Below are positions 1 through 11,900 of a DNA stretch of 63,718 nucleotides, in pieces (positions within the stretch are counted from its first letter, which is position 1; each line of letters starts with the position of its first letter). The notes below the pieces were generated by a model that worked only from the letters and a program-made list of their open reading frames with translations, did not search any database and was not told where the DNA came from. Source of the stretch: Mycoemilia scoparia (Eukaryota > Kickxellomycota > Kickxellomycetes > Kickxellales > Kickxellaceae); NCBI GenBank assembly GCA_027575805.1, contig JANBPU010000091.1:1-63718 (forward strand), read 5' to 3'. The position numbers were made by a program, and so were the translations under genes.

Positions 1-1473
1 ACTAATTCTTTTACTAATTGTTTGAAATAAACTTTAGGTTGAAAGGATTTAGTTATAGGTATATATTTATTATCAAAATTTCTATTTTACACAAGGTTTT
101 ACTTGGTTGTTTATTGCAGCCAATCCTACGGATTGACAGTGATATTATCAAAATTCTGCCATGTTATAGTAATACTGGATTAAATATGAATGAAGCTAAT
201 CATTAGAGAAATATAGAGTCTCTTGCATAACCAATAGTAATACAAGGAAGAGCAAAGCTTTGGAGGTTTAATTACTATCACATATCATATTACCAAGTCT
301 TTAGAATATACAAATTCTACAAAGACTCTATTGGTAATATGATATGTGAAGGTATTATTCTAAAAAAGTCAGGTAGCCATATTTATATACCCAGCAATTT
401 GTCTACCAAGCATTTATAATTGTCTTTAATTAGAGAGCTATTGAACATTACTAGCATGATATTTATAATAGAAGAGATTAGAATAATAATGATAAATATT
501 GGTATAAATAAGATCTTTAACATAGCTTATGTAATATTATTTAAATATATCCAATTATATTATGGGAAGATGTTATTAGTCCATGGCCAATATAGAGTAC
601 AATACCTTCAAAGTTGCAAATCTGTTTTATCCAGAATGATTTAAAATTCCAATATAAGGGTTAAGACCCTTATACCTCTTTTATTAGTTTTAGTTTTGTT
701 AGTGAAGAGCTTTATCATTTTTATTACCTTTTATAGAATCATACTTTTATTTATTTAAAAATAAAGTTTTAGTTTAAAAGATTTAGAGTATTGAAATTAT
801 CACTTAAGTATTTATCTAGAATCATCTCTTCTTATCCAAAGTTATCCTAGATGATCCCTTATTGGTATTTTACTATTATACCTTCCCTTCCCCATTCAGA
901 TTTGTTCTGTTTTTCTTGCATCCTCATGCTTTCATCTATTTCTATTATGAATGATTCTGAACTGTTCTGAATAAAAGTTTTTTAGAAACAACTTCCCTGA
1001 CAATTGAGGTTCATTCTGAATAATCCTGGTCTGTCACTTTATATAACTCAAGCTCTATAATATTATTTCCTAATAGCTTGCTCTCAATTTCTAGTATCAA
1101 GGTTGCTTTGACTAAGTACTGGGCAATTCTATCTATTATAGACCTCTTGCAGATGCTCTCCATCTACTCTGTGGTCTAATCTCTGAGAAACTCTACCAAG
1201 GGCTTCACTGTTCTATCTGGGACATTGTACTGGCCTAATATTTATAGTAGTTGGTCTAGAGATAGTTATTTGGCCAAGCTAAAATAATAAAATGTTCAGG
1301 AGATATTTTAAACCCATAATTTAGCATAATTGTAGTATAAATTATATCACATGATTAAAACACATATTTTTGAATAAAGCTAGGAATAATGCCTACTTTA
1401 CATATTCTACAACATCACTCATATTTATTTAAATAAAACATTAAAAACACACCGAAATCCTCATAAGAACAAG
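1..1473. other. AT-rich intergenic region upstream of the phosphatase
   Basis: I see no gene that I can support here. The stretch holds a long hairpin (listed separately). On the minus strand, about 990-1270, one frame reads about 95 codons with only three stops, including an open run of 50 codons. That could be a decayed coding sequence but resembles no family I recognise. The short open frames on the plus strand are A/T-driven and have no recognisable content. Confidence 0.6.
278..348. repeat. Long near-perfect hairpin
   Basis: A 19-bp arm at 278-296 (TCACATATCATATTACCAA) is repeated exactly in inverted orientation at 330-348. The 33 nt between them continue the pairing: GTCTTT pairs with AAAGAC, and GAAT with ATTC around a short loop. 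The whole forms one stem of about 30 bp with a small bulge. It is not a copy of element A found elsewhere in the window. It may be a fold-back element or a transcription or replication structure; its function is unknown. Confidence 0.7.
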
Positions 1474-3549
1474 ATGAGTTACAATGATAATTGCTTCTAT
1501 GTACCACCACCACCACCTGGCTTAGCTCCCCCAACAGAAGTTACAAAGGGAGGTAGTAAGTCTAGTAGAGTCCAGAGTTCAACCAGCACCACGGCCAGTG
1601 ATAGTGGGGGGACACCTTCTAGTAAATGCACGTCAATAAAGCAGGTTCCAATCCGATACTTTGAGACCCTTCCCAACCCGCAGTTCCGCGACCGTATTTT
1701 GAATTTTCGTGATCTCTGTAAAAGCCATAATCGGATCATTGATGATTTGAAAACAAAAGCAGGAGTTGGTAAAAAACCATCCTCCTCTGCTGAACCACAT
1801 AAACCCAAAGAAGTTGATGCTGTTGGTAGAAGTATCGGGGATAGCAGCAACAGTAGTTACAGTGGTAGTAGCAGCAGTGGTCTTTATAGCAGCACCAGCT
1901 TACACAGTGCCAAAGACTGTACCACCGAGGCTCCCCAGTCTGTTATAGGAGCTGGAGACGAAGATTTGCCATCAGCAGAGATATCATTAAGAGAAATAGA
2001 AAAGTCGAGTGGATGCATTGCTCCTGGAATTTTGTTCAGGTCCGCCGAACTTGGTTGTGCCGATGACAATGATGTTGAACGACTTTTCAATCGCTATAGA
2101 ATCCACACAATTATTGATCTTAGATCTGAACTAGAAGCAGATGCTGACGGAACCTTGGCACACCAATACCCAGCTGTCTCAATCTTGGAATTTGAACCTG
2201 ACGACATTATGTTCTCTAATGGGCTATTCGCTAAGCGTGATTCTATTGGAGTTTCCAAACCAAAGAAAGAAAAAAAGAAGAGAAAAAAGCAAGCCAAGGA
2301 TGAAAAAATGCAATTGGAAAAATGCGAAAAGCGTATGGGGAAACTTTCTGAGATTAATGCCGCTGCAGAAAGTAATGTTGGCAAGTCATCATCTAGTCAT
2401 GCTCATCTACAGCATCTCGATCCAAGAAAGGTTCATTCATCACACCCTTTACCTCGGCTCGATCCTAATTACACTATGGTCAATGATCCCAGCCTAAAAG
2501 TCAAGCCATCCCGTTCTATTGACAATAGAAATAAGGGTAACCACAAAAGCAGTGTCTCTGAACTTAATGATGCAATGTCAGTTCTTACGGTAGATTCAGC
2601 CAAAAGTGGACAAAGCTACTGTGCTTCTATTGAGACGACATCTTCATTTGTAACAGGTTCATCATCATCAGGCGAAACTACTTGCTCCGAAATGTCTCTG
2701 GCTTCTGGAATGTCGGCATTTGAATGCTCTGAAAAGGAATCAACTGGCCATAAGAGTCGCGTAGGACCACCTACTGTTTCTGTTTCCAGTGCTGGCGATG
2801 AGGAGATATTCCATCCAGATTTGGAAAAATTCCCACCCAATATTCGCAAAGACCTCATAGTCAGAACATTGTCGCACCGCAATAGCCACTCAATGTGTCG
2901 TCGCCACAGATTTAGGATCAACATTATAGGAAGCAGGTATCGTTGGCAAGGGGTGTGGTCGGAAACGCCTTTATCACTTAAACTTCGAGTAATGTACTCA
3001 ATGGCTATGTATGGAATGAAGGATGCAAGCTACTTGATTGCCAAGAACGTAATTGGACCACGGGGATTGCTCCAGTTCTACCAAGACATAATCGAATACA
3101 GCAAAGATGAATTGCAGCAAGTCATTAGCTTATTTGTTGACCCCAAGAGGTATCCAATTCTTGTCCATTGTACCCACGGAAAAGATAGGACTGGCATAGT
3201 AATTGCGCTTGTAACATCTTTGGCTGGAGTTAGTGATGAGCTGGTAGCCCGAGACTATGCACTGTCTCAAAAGGAACTGCTACCAATTCGTCAAAGAATG
3301 ATTGACCATGATATGGGAAAAGCTGGATTGCCACCAGACTTTTGTGACTCGCCATACCCGGTTATGAGATATTTGTTGCAGTACATCAAGAAAACATATG
3401 GCAGCACAAGAGAGTATTTGCTGAGCATTGGGCTCACTCCCAAACAGCTGGATCAGATTGTCCAATGTCTGAGAGGTGAAAATCCTGGATTGAAGTCTAT
3501 GGCATGTTGTTCACAGGATAATTTGCTTGGAGGATGCTGTTCGTCATAA
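1474..3549 (+). CDS. Protein tyrosine phosphatase, Y_phosphatase3 type, with a long disordered insert
   Basis: Single-exon protein of 691 aa. The catalytic P-loop reads HCTHGKDRTG, with the nucleophile Cys at residue 566 and the Arg at 572 (CX5R). The N-terminal half of the fold is at about residues 183-222: 'GILFRSAELG' followed by 'IHTIIDLRSELEAD', the usual RSA...DLRS.xE signature of the PF13350-like family. Between these two parts lie about 250 residues of Ser/Lys-rich low-complexity sequence, including a lysine block near 265-285; a family member without the insert would be about 250-300 aa. The start ATG follows AACAAG and opens a Pro-run N terminus. Such enzymes dephosphorylate phosphotyrosine or phosphoinositides; the substrate here cannot be read from the sequence. 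The C terminus is Cys-rich (ACCSQ...GGCCSS), which could be lipidated, though this is only a guess. Confidence 0.88.
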   Translation: MSYNDNCFYVPPPPPGLAPPTEVTKGGSKSSRVQSSTSTTASDSGGTPSSKCTSIKQVPIRYFETLPNPQFRDRILNFRDLCKSHNRIIDDLKTKAGVGKKPSSSAEPHKPKEVDAVGRSIGDSSNSSYSGSSSSGLYSSTSLHSAKDCTTEAPQSVIGAGDEDLPSAEISLREIEKSSGCIAPGILFRSAELGCADDNDVERLFNRYRIHTIIDLRSELEADADGTLAHQYPAVSILEFEPDDIMFSNGLFAKRDSIGVSKPKKEKKKRKKQAKDEKMQLEKCEKRMGKLSEINAAAESNVGKSSSSHAHLQHLDPRKVHSSHPLPRLDPNYTMVNDPSLKVKPSRSIDNRNKGNHKSSVSELNDAMSVLTVDSAKSGQSYCASIETTSSFVTGSSSSGETTCSEMSLASGMSAFECSEKESTGHKSRVGPPTVSVSSAGDEEIFHPDLEKFPPNIRKDLIVRTLSHRNSHSMCRRHRFRINIIGSRYRWQGVWSETPLSLKLRVMYSMAMYGMKDASYLIAKNVIGPRGLLQFYQDIIEYSKDELQQVISLFVDPKRYPILVHCTHGKDRTGIVIALVTSLAGVSDELVARDYALSQKELLPIRQRMIDHDMGKAGLPPDFCDSPYPVMRYLLQYIKKTYGSTREYLLSIGLTPKQLDQIVQCLRGENPGLKSMACCSQDNLLGGCCSS

Positions 3550-4337
3550 TACGCGGCTTCTGGGCTGTAATAGAAATTTTAAGTTATGCTATGTATTGTA
3601 TAGAACATCGATTTATTGACTATGTCTTTTATTACTTTATCGCATATAAATTTGATATTATATTATTGTTCCTTTTTAACTGTATATTGTTTATCATATA
3701 TATCATATATGGGTAATAATTTTTGAAGGGTACATTTTGGAGGCCAACGATTAAAGGGGCAATCACAGCCAAATGAATGTTTAGTTTCACTAGTAGATAT
3801 TCACCTTTCAAAAATAATCGCACATATGAGTTAAACATAAGAATATAAATTAGGAAATAATAAATGTTAGAACACTGCTATAACCACTATTCCAAAAGAG
3901 TGACCACCCTGATGGGAGGGGTTATCAGGGCTGTATTTAAGGATTTATTTGGGCGTATATTGTTGGATGAGACCTATATTCCAACAATAAATAACGATAT
4001 CAAAGCAAAAGGTCTACTCTTTATCTTAATTATATTTCCCAAAAACCAATATCATCTGCCACCAAATGGCAAGTTCTCCACCAAAAGGGAACAGACGGGT
4101 GCGCTCACAGATTCCCTGCAAATCAGCGCATAGCCCATACATTTTAGCTGGAGTCTCAGGGATGATTGGTTAGTATCCAGGGGACTGATCTAGCACCCTT
4201 TTAGAGGAGACTTAGCCAAATAACACAACAGCAGCTTCAAAAGTAAGCAAACAAAAATTCAAAATGAAAAATAATAGGAAAAATTGAAAACTAAAGCAAA
4301 ACCCTTTGAAAGCGATCAAAGAGATAGTGACAAATGG
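3550..4337. other. Intergenic region between convergent genes; one element A copy
   Basis: This region lies between the phosphatase stop and the end of the minus-strand gene that follows. It holds element A copy 1 (3708-3826). A small open frame at 3864-4133 has no recognisable domain and is not called. I see nothing else here. Confidence 0.6.
3708..3826 (+). mobile_element. Element A copy 1 (MITE-like)
   Basis: It begins TATGGGTAATAATTTTTGAA and ends with the inverted counterpart (ACCTTTCAAAAATAAT...CACATA). The core includes GGCCAACGATTAAAGGGGCA. About 117 bp with TA at both ends. It lies about 160 bp downstream of the phosphatase stop. Confidence 0.85.
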
Positions 4338-5093
4338 CTACTCATCATCGCTTGTGCTCTCTGATTCCAGGTTCTTTAGCCTTTCCAGTCCCAATATATC
4401 AGCATCATTAAGGAACCGACCCAAAAGAAGCTGGCAACCCCTGACATCTCCAGAAATAAACCTTGCTAATGCAAATCTACAAACCCTTACAAACGAAGCA
4501 GCAACTACAGTGGTTCTCATGATAGTGCAATAAAAAATTGCAAGGTCTTGGCCAGTTTCAAAAATTCTAAAATCCAATGCATCGCCCCCTTCTTGTTGAC
4601 TCGCTTTGTAGTTTTTAATTTTTGTGATAGCATCTTCATAGAACAGCACAAGTCCCTGATGAACAATAACGGGAGTAATTCTCAATATATCATCAAATTG
4701 GGATAAACCAGAGTTACAATTTTGATAATCAGAATTGTACATAAAAGTACTTATACCAACAATTTCTTTACAATGAAGCATATAGTTTTCAAGCTTGTCA
4801 AGAATGCCATCAAGAAAGTGATTTGAAGCAGCTTGCATTGGGAGATTTTTTCTAACTGAGTTATACATTCTAATAAGCGATGGTTTGATTGAATTCAGAA
4901 CCACACATTCGCAGACACTAAAAACATAGGATTCAAAGACTATAAAGTCAGGATTTGGTACAGAAACTCGTTTCAGGTGGTCTATACTTTCCCAAAGGCA
5001 CATTCCAAATAGGTTTATACAGTCATCAATGGATGCCTGCTCCATAAGGATGGGGGAAGTAAGTAGCGGATTTTCTTGGATTATTGAAGCCAT
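4338..5093 (-). CDS. Hypothetical protein, mostly helical, acidic C-terminus
   Basis: The open frame runs upstream to 5222, but that upstream codon is TTG and no ATG occurs before 5093. There an AAAAAGATGGCT context gives a good start and a protein of 251 aa beginning MASIIQENPLL. I do not recognise the family. The body looks alpha-helical, with several Cys and hydrophobic stretches ('ITPVIVHQGLVLFYEDAI', 'IFYCTIMRTTVVAASFV') that could be amphipathic helices of a soluble bundle. The C terminus is acidic (LESESTSDDE). The 43 codons upstream of the ATG would read as a Ser/Arg/Phe-rich stretch like a mitochondrial presequence, but only if a non-AUG start or an upstream exon were used. The gene is divergent from SLH1, so they share an upstream region. 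Confidence 0.6.
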   Translation of the reverse strand: MASIIQENPLLTSPILMEQASIDDCINLFGMCLWESIDHLKRVSVPNPDFIVFESYVFSVCECVVLNSIKPSLIRMYNSVRKNLPMQAASNHFLDGILDKLENYMLHCKEIVGISTFMYNSDYQNCNSGLSQFDDILRITPVIVHQGLVLFYEDAITKIKNYKASQQEGGDALDFRIFETGQDLAIFYCTIMRTTVVAASFVRVCRFALARFISGDVRGCQLLLGRFLNDADILGLERLKNLESESTSDDE

Positions 5094-5568
5094 CTTTTTA
5101 ATTTTGGACTTCTGCTGATACCGGTGGAATATTGTTTGAGACGATTCAAAGTTTTTGGGCAAAAAAAAGAAATAAAGATTTCTTCTGGAAAAGAGAAACA
5201 GAGTGCTGGATATTCTTTCCAAGACATCCTCAGGTATTATTTATAGCATTTTTTGGATCTTTGCATTAATTTGGCATTTGCTATTCAAAAGAGATGAGAT
5301 GAGGACAGCAACACCATCCTTTAATCGCATTTGTTGCTCATGGTGGTGGTAATTATGCATTCTAGTCAAAAGTATATGATTATGTATAAAATACTGCCAA
5401 ATATATCGTAAAGCAAAAAGATCATGCGCATTGTTACATTTTTGCCTTGATATAGATCAAAAGTTGTAATATGATAGAATACCTTAAATAGTGAATTCAA
5501 GTAATGTCAATCCTTTCTATTACCGCAAGGAAACATTTACCGCTGTTTTTATAGTCCTTTATTTCCCT

Positions 5569-5570
<2 letters not shown>

Positions 5571-5611
<41 letters not shown>
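5571..5611. repeat. (CT)n microsatellite
   Basis: An uninterrupted TC/CT dinucleotide run of about 40 bp, just 5' of element A copy 2 in the SLH1 upstream region. Pyrimidine tracts are common in fungal promoters and 5' UTRs. Confidence 0.95.
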
Positions 5612-5615
<4 letters not shown>

Positions 5616-5619
5616 ACAT

Positions 5620-5736
5620 TTGGATCATAATTTTTGAAGGGTGAATTTTGGGGACCAGTGATTATAGGAGAATCACAGCCAAATGGATGTCCAGTTTTAC
5701 TAGTGAACTTTCTCCCTTCAAAAATTATTACTCATT
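5620..5736 (+). mobile_element. Element A copy 2 (subfamily 2)
   Basis: TGGATCATAATTTTTGAAGG opens the copy and TCCCTTCAAAAATTATTACT closes it. The core carries the subfamily-2 signature GACCAGTGATTATAGG and ATGGATGTCCAGTTTTACTA, shared with copies 4 and 14. Confidence 0.9.
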
Positions 5737-5966
5737 TATTCTCTGGTTTGTAATAAGCAATCGCAAAATGGAACCGCAATCTAAGTTCACCCATAACTCA
5801 TCCCTCGATTTGTGCTTTAGTGTTTTGATCTATTGCGGCATAAGACTCAGGTCTGTTGCATCAGATGGTATTTAAGTATTTTGTACTCTTTAATTCGTTC
5901 TCAACTAAATCATTTCCCCTTTTTATATCTATCTTTTAGTTTTAATTATTAAGTAGTGCATCCATT

Positions 5967-8900
5967 ATGACATTTGTTACATTTACTGACCTACTTCGCT
6001 ATCAAGATCCCAAGCACCAAGCATTGATCAGGAATCTTGAAACTCAAGTAGAAACCCTTCCGACCTCTTCTACAACTATCAAAGATGCTTCTAATGCTTT
6101 GGCATCAGGAAGCAAAGGTAAAGTTAAAGGCAAGGGCAAAGAAAAGGCCCAAGACGGTGATGGCCACTTTATTAACAATAACCAAAAGCTAGAAAATGTC
6201 TTGGCCAACGTATCTGATTCGGTTTGCAGGGAAAGAGCGATATTTAACCGATATTTTTCAGTCCTCAGCATTAAAGAACCAGGCAAATCCAGCTTTATAG
6301 GGTTAGAAAAATCAAAGAGTGATGATAAAGATGGAAGCCTCAGCACTATCAGTACGGAAGGTACAGTAGTTGGAGATGATCCCAATACCCTTTTCCAGCC
6401 AAATGGCTTCTCAAGTTCGTTGTTCATACCCCCTTCGTTCTTGCAATCTTCTACCACTATCGAAAAGTATTTAGAAGAAACTGCACCATCAGCAGCATTG
6501 TCAGCCCACCGCCAAAATGCGACTCAAGGTGGATCTGATAATGAATACGGATACCCTTGGTTAATAAATCTGTGTAACAAGATTTGTTCGTCCCATATGA
6601 AGCCTGAAGATTTATGTATAGCCATTATCGATATTCTCAGCAAAGCTGAAATCAAGAACAGCAATGATGATGCAGCTAGCACCCAAGATGAGCTACTGCA
6701 GTTGGTTGGATATGATAATCTTGATTCATTATCAGATATCATACTTCACAGCAAAGACATTATCGACTCGATTGACAGCCAAGTAAATTTCAACAAAATG
6801 CCCAAGCACAAAAGGCTGTATGGCGAGACTGCATATATAAAGGATTCAAAAGAACCATCAGCGAACCAACAAAACAAAAAGTCTGCAAAATCCAAAAGGC
6901 AACAACAACAGGGCGGCAGCGATGTAGTAGAAAGGTCCGAAGGCCAAAAGTTTGTTGACCAGCGTAAAGAGCTGATCAAAAACCATATCCAACAACTGTC
7001 CAGGAATATCAGCACATCTGATCCAAGTGTGTTGAAACCCAGACAACAGGAAGCACAAAGATATCCCAACGTGTATACAGCAACTGATCCCAACCATAAC
7101 TTCCTTTCTGGCTATGGGTCATCCTTTGCATTACCACTAGGCTCGTATCGTGAAGAATTCAAGGACTGTGAGGAAATAACTGTACCTGCTTCTAAAGCCG
7201 CCGCTATAGCACACACAGAAAAACTAGTATACCTGAAGGAAATGGATCCACTTTGTAGATACACATTCCGTAAATACAAGTCACTTAATCGGATTCAGTC
7301 CATCATATACCCTACGGCCTACGGAACTAGCGAAAACATTTTGCTATCTGCTCCAACCGGAGCTGGTAAAACTGATGTTGCCCTGCTAACCATTTTAAGA
7401 ACTCTTTCAATGTATTGCACACCCAATCCACAGGATGAAACGATAAGTGAACTCCTCAACTGGGACCCAGACTCTGAAGATTATGATGGTAAACCACCCA
7501 AATTCCATATAGACAAAACCGACTTCAAAATAGTTTATGTTGCACCAATGAAAGCCTTGGCCACAGAAGTAGTCCGCAAATACTCTACCAGACTAAGTTG
7601 GCTAGGAATAAAGGTCAGCGAACTGACCGGAGATATGCAACTAACGAAATCAGAAATCCAGAAAACTCAAATCATCGTAACTACTCCCGAAAAATGGGAT
7701 GTTGTGACACGCAAATCGGTCGGAGACACTGAGCTGTCAAATAAGGTTCGCTTGATAATCGTAGACGAGGTCCATTTGTTGCACGATGATCGTGGTTCTG
7801 TGATTGAATCGATTATTGCTAGAACCCAGCGCCAAGTAGAAAGCAGTCAATCCATGATTCGTATTGTTGGACTATCAGCTACCCTGCCCAACTATGTAGA
7901 TGTCAGCGAATTCCTGGGCGTCAACCCACATAAGGGTTTATTTTATTTTGATGGTGGGTATCGCCCAGTTCCACTTGAACAGCACTTCGTTGGAGTCCAT
8001 GGTAAACCCAACTCTCAGATCAGTAATAATGCGTTGAATCGGAATTGTTATGACCGGGTTTCTAGACTTGTTGAAGAGGGTCATCAAGTCATGGTGTTTG
8101 TTCATGCTCGTAAAGAAACTGTTAGGACTGCCCAGTATATTAAAACCATGGCTATGCAGGAAGGTTTGTTGCTAGATACAATGGACCCAAAGAATCATCC
8201 TCAATATGAACTTATGAACATCGAGGTCCAGAAGTCACGAAACAAGGAACTGAAAGAGCTGTTTCCTTATGGTCTAGCCATGCATAATGCTGGAATGTTG
8301 CGGTCTGATCGATTGTTGGTGGAAAAGCTGTTTGATAAGGGGCTTGTCAAAGTACTGTGCTGTACCGCTACTTTGGCTTGGGGTGTCAATTTGCCAGCCT
8401 ATGCTGTAGTAATTAAGGGAACCCAAGTATACGATTCGCAAAAGGGCGCGTTTGTGGACTTGTCGATTCTTGACGTTTTGCAAATCTTTGGTAGAGCGGG
8501 TCGTCCTCAATATGAAAGCCAGGGTGTTGGATACATCACTACTACCCATGATAAACTTCAACACTATGTATCAGCGATTACTATGCAGAGTCCTATCGAA
8601 TCACGGTTCTCGCAAAATATGGTTGATAATCTTAATGCAGAGGTTACACTGGGAACTGTGACAAATGTAGATGAGGGAGTGGCATGGCTTAGTTACACAT
8701 ACCTGTATGTCAGGATGCGAAAGAACCCACTCATCTATGGACTTGGATATGAGCAGCTTGCAGATGATCCTTTATTGGGCGAAAGGCGTCGCGAGCTTAT
8801 TATCGGGGCAGCTAGACAGCTTGCACAGCTACAGATGATCACATTTGATGAGAGATCTGGACAACTTGCAACCAAGGATCTCGGTCGTATTGCATCTTGG

Positions 8901-11900
8901 TTCTATCTAAGACACGATAGTGTTCGGATATTTAATGAGACTATGAGGCCACTTATGACTGAGGCCGATTCTTTGGCTATGATCAGTTTAAGTAAAGAAT
9001 TTGACAATATCCGAGTTCGAGAAAATGAGGAAAAGGAGCTCAAAAGTTTATTGGGAAATTCATGTTGTTGCGATGTCAAGGGTGGAATTGACAATGTGCA
9101 CGGAAAAACTAATGTGTTGTTGCAGGCTATGATATCCCGCTCTTTGGTAGAAGACTTTGCCCTGATATCCGATTCCAACTATGTTCACCAAAACAGTGGA
9201 CGTATTTCTCGGGCTTTGTTTGAGATTGCTCTACATCGTGGATGGGGACCCGTTACAGCAGTATTGCTTTCCCTTTGCAAGTGTATTGAACGTAGGATGT
9301 GGCCATTTGAAAATCCATTGCTGCAGTTTGAGCTTCCTGCTGATATTGCCCGTAAACTTCGATCAAGATCCAAAATGACTATAGAGAATTTGAGAGATAT
9401 GACTCCACAAGAGCTTGGTGAATTGATAAACAACCGTCGCTATGGGCCCATATTGGCATCACATGTTCGTCAATTCCCAATGGTCAATCTTGATGCTCAG
9501 GCTGCACCTATAACCAGGACTGTATTGAAAATCACGCTGACAATTGAAGCAGACTTTGAATGGAGTGACAAAATCCACGGTATGGCAGAAGGATTTTGGA
9601 TCTGGGTCGAGGACGCTAATAATACCGAAATATATCATTGGGAGAATATAGTTGTGCAGAAGAAACGATCCCATGAGCCCATCATCACATCCTTTACAAT
9701 TCCAATCCACGAGCCCATTCCAGCTCAGATATTTATCAGAGCAGTGTCAGATCGCTGGCTGGGTTCTGAAACGGTCACTGCTGTATCATTCCAGCACCTG
9801 ATGCTTCCACAACATCAAGAGATTCACACCGATTTGCTTGATTTGCAGCCATTGCCGGTCAGTGCACTCAATGATCCTGTTTTGGAAGAAATTTGTCAAA
9901 AGCGGTTTTCTCATTTCAATCCAGTGCAGACCCAGATATTCCATACCCTGTATCATACTTCTCACAATGCATTGATTGGTGCCCCTACAGGTTCAGGAAA
10001 AACCATTGCAGCTGAATTGGCAATGTGGCATGCATTCCGTGAACACCCCAATTCCAAGGTTGTGTATATTGCGCCTCTCAAAGCATTGGTAAAAGAACGA
10101 GTACATGACTGGGGGAAAAGGCTGACTGGGTCAATGAACAGATCATTAGTTGAATTGACTGGTGATGTTACTCCTGACCTCGAATCCATCCGTGGTGCCG
10201 ATATAATTGTCACTACCCCTGAAAAATGGGATGGTGTTAGTAGACAGTGGAAATCTCGAGACTATGTGCGATCAGTTTCTCTTGTTATTATTGATGAAAT
10301 TCATTTGCTTGGTGGTGACCGTGGTCCAATTCTTGAAATCATTGTATCCAGAATGAACTTTATATCTGCACATACCCAACATCCAGTTCGCATTGTCGGT
10401 CTATCAACTGCACTGGCTAACGCCAGAGATCTTGCAGATTGGCTTGGTATTAGATCTGTTGGTCTTTATAACTTCCGCCACTCAGTTCGTCCTGTCCCGC
10501 TTGAAATGTATATCAATGGATTCCCCGGAAAGCATTACTGTCCTCGTATGGCTACAATGAACAAGCCAGCATACCGGGCCATCAAGAGCCATTCGCCAAA
10601 TAAGCCGGTCATCATATTTGTCAGTTCGAGAAGACAAACAAGACTTACAGCTCAAGATTTGATAGCCTACTGTGGAATGGAGGATAACCCACGCCACTTT
10701 TTGGGAGTCAGCGAGAATGAGCTTGAATTGATAGTTGCAAATGTAAAGGATGCCAATTTGCGATCATCGCTAGGGTTTGGTATTGGTTTGCATCATGCTG
10801 GTTTGACTGAAGCTGATCGAAAACTTGTTGAAGATCTGTTTGCCAACCGAAAGATTCAAGTCCTTGTTGCTACCAGTACATTGGCATGGGGTGTTAATCT
10901 TCCTGCGCACCTTGTGATCTTGAAGGGAACCGAGTTTTATGACGCCAAACAGAAGGGCTATGTTGATTTCCCTATCACCGATGTTTTGCAGATGGTGGGA
11001 AGAGCAGGCCGTCCCCAATTTGACGATAAAGCTGTTGCTCGTATCTTTGTCCAAGACACAAAGAAGGAGTTTTATAAGCGCTTCTTGCATGAGCCGTTCC
11101 CAGTAGAATCCAGCTTGCACAATTACTTAACTGATCACTTGAATGCCGAAATTTCAGCTGGCTCGATCACCAGTGCTCAGGATGCAATGGATTATCTATC
11201 TTGGACCTATCTTTACCGCCGACTTCGAATGAATCCAACTTATTATGGTCTTGAGGATGATACAAACACCTCGGTTGATATCTATTTGTCAAAGATGATC
11301 ATCAACTGTTTCCGTGAGCTCGAAAAATCGTCCTGTATCAGTATATCGACTGTGGCACCAAAAGATCAATTCAACAGCACTATTGGTCAAAGCAATAGCA
11401 ACATTATTGTCGAACCCACAGCACTAGGAAAGATTACCTCCAAGTACTACCTATCCCACCTAACCATTCGCACATTCAGAACCAGACTGGACAAAATCAC
11501 CATGAGACTGTACCAAGGACTTGCTACCAAAAACAGCGAAAACCAAAAGGAAAGGAGAAAGCCACAGGATATTCTATTTGGCCAACTTCTCAGACTTCAG
11601 TGCGATGCTGCTGAATGGTCTGAAATTCCCGTCAGACACAACGAGGATATTATTAATCGCGAACTTGAACATGAGGTAAGATACAAAGTGTTCAGTCAAC
11701 CGGAGGGAGGAGAGATCATGGGTGCTAACTATAGTCATGACAGTCCCCATGCAAAAACCATGATCCTTTTGCAAAAGCACTTTGATCGGGGAGCACTTCC
11801 ATCGACTGATTATGTGACAGATACCCGTACAGTTCTTGATTCGAGCATTCGTGTTCTCCAGGCCATGGTTGATACTTCAGTATTCAATGGCGACATTACT

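Larger units (their letters stand above)
5094..5966. promoter_or_regulatory. Shared divergent upstream region of the hypothetical gene and SLH1
   Basis: An 873-bp spacer between two divergent start codons, so it must carry both promoters. It contains a (CT)n tract of about 40 bp and element A copy 2, which lies about 230 bp upstream of the SLH1 ATG. No further convincing motif was seen. Confidence 0.5.

Noticed and set aside
3864..4133. 89-codon plus-strand frame downstream of element A copy 1
   Set aside because: No domain, short, and located between convergent genes; most likely a chance frame.
5094..5222. N-terminal extension of the hypothetical minus-strand protein to 5222
   Set aside because: The first codon there is TTG and no ATG precedes 5093, so the extension is not supported unless an unseen exon exists.
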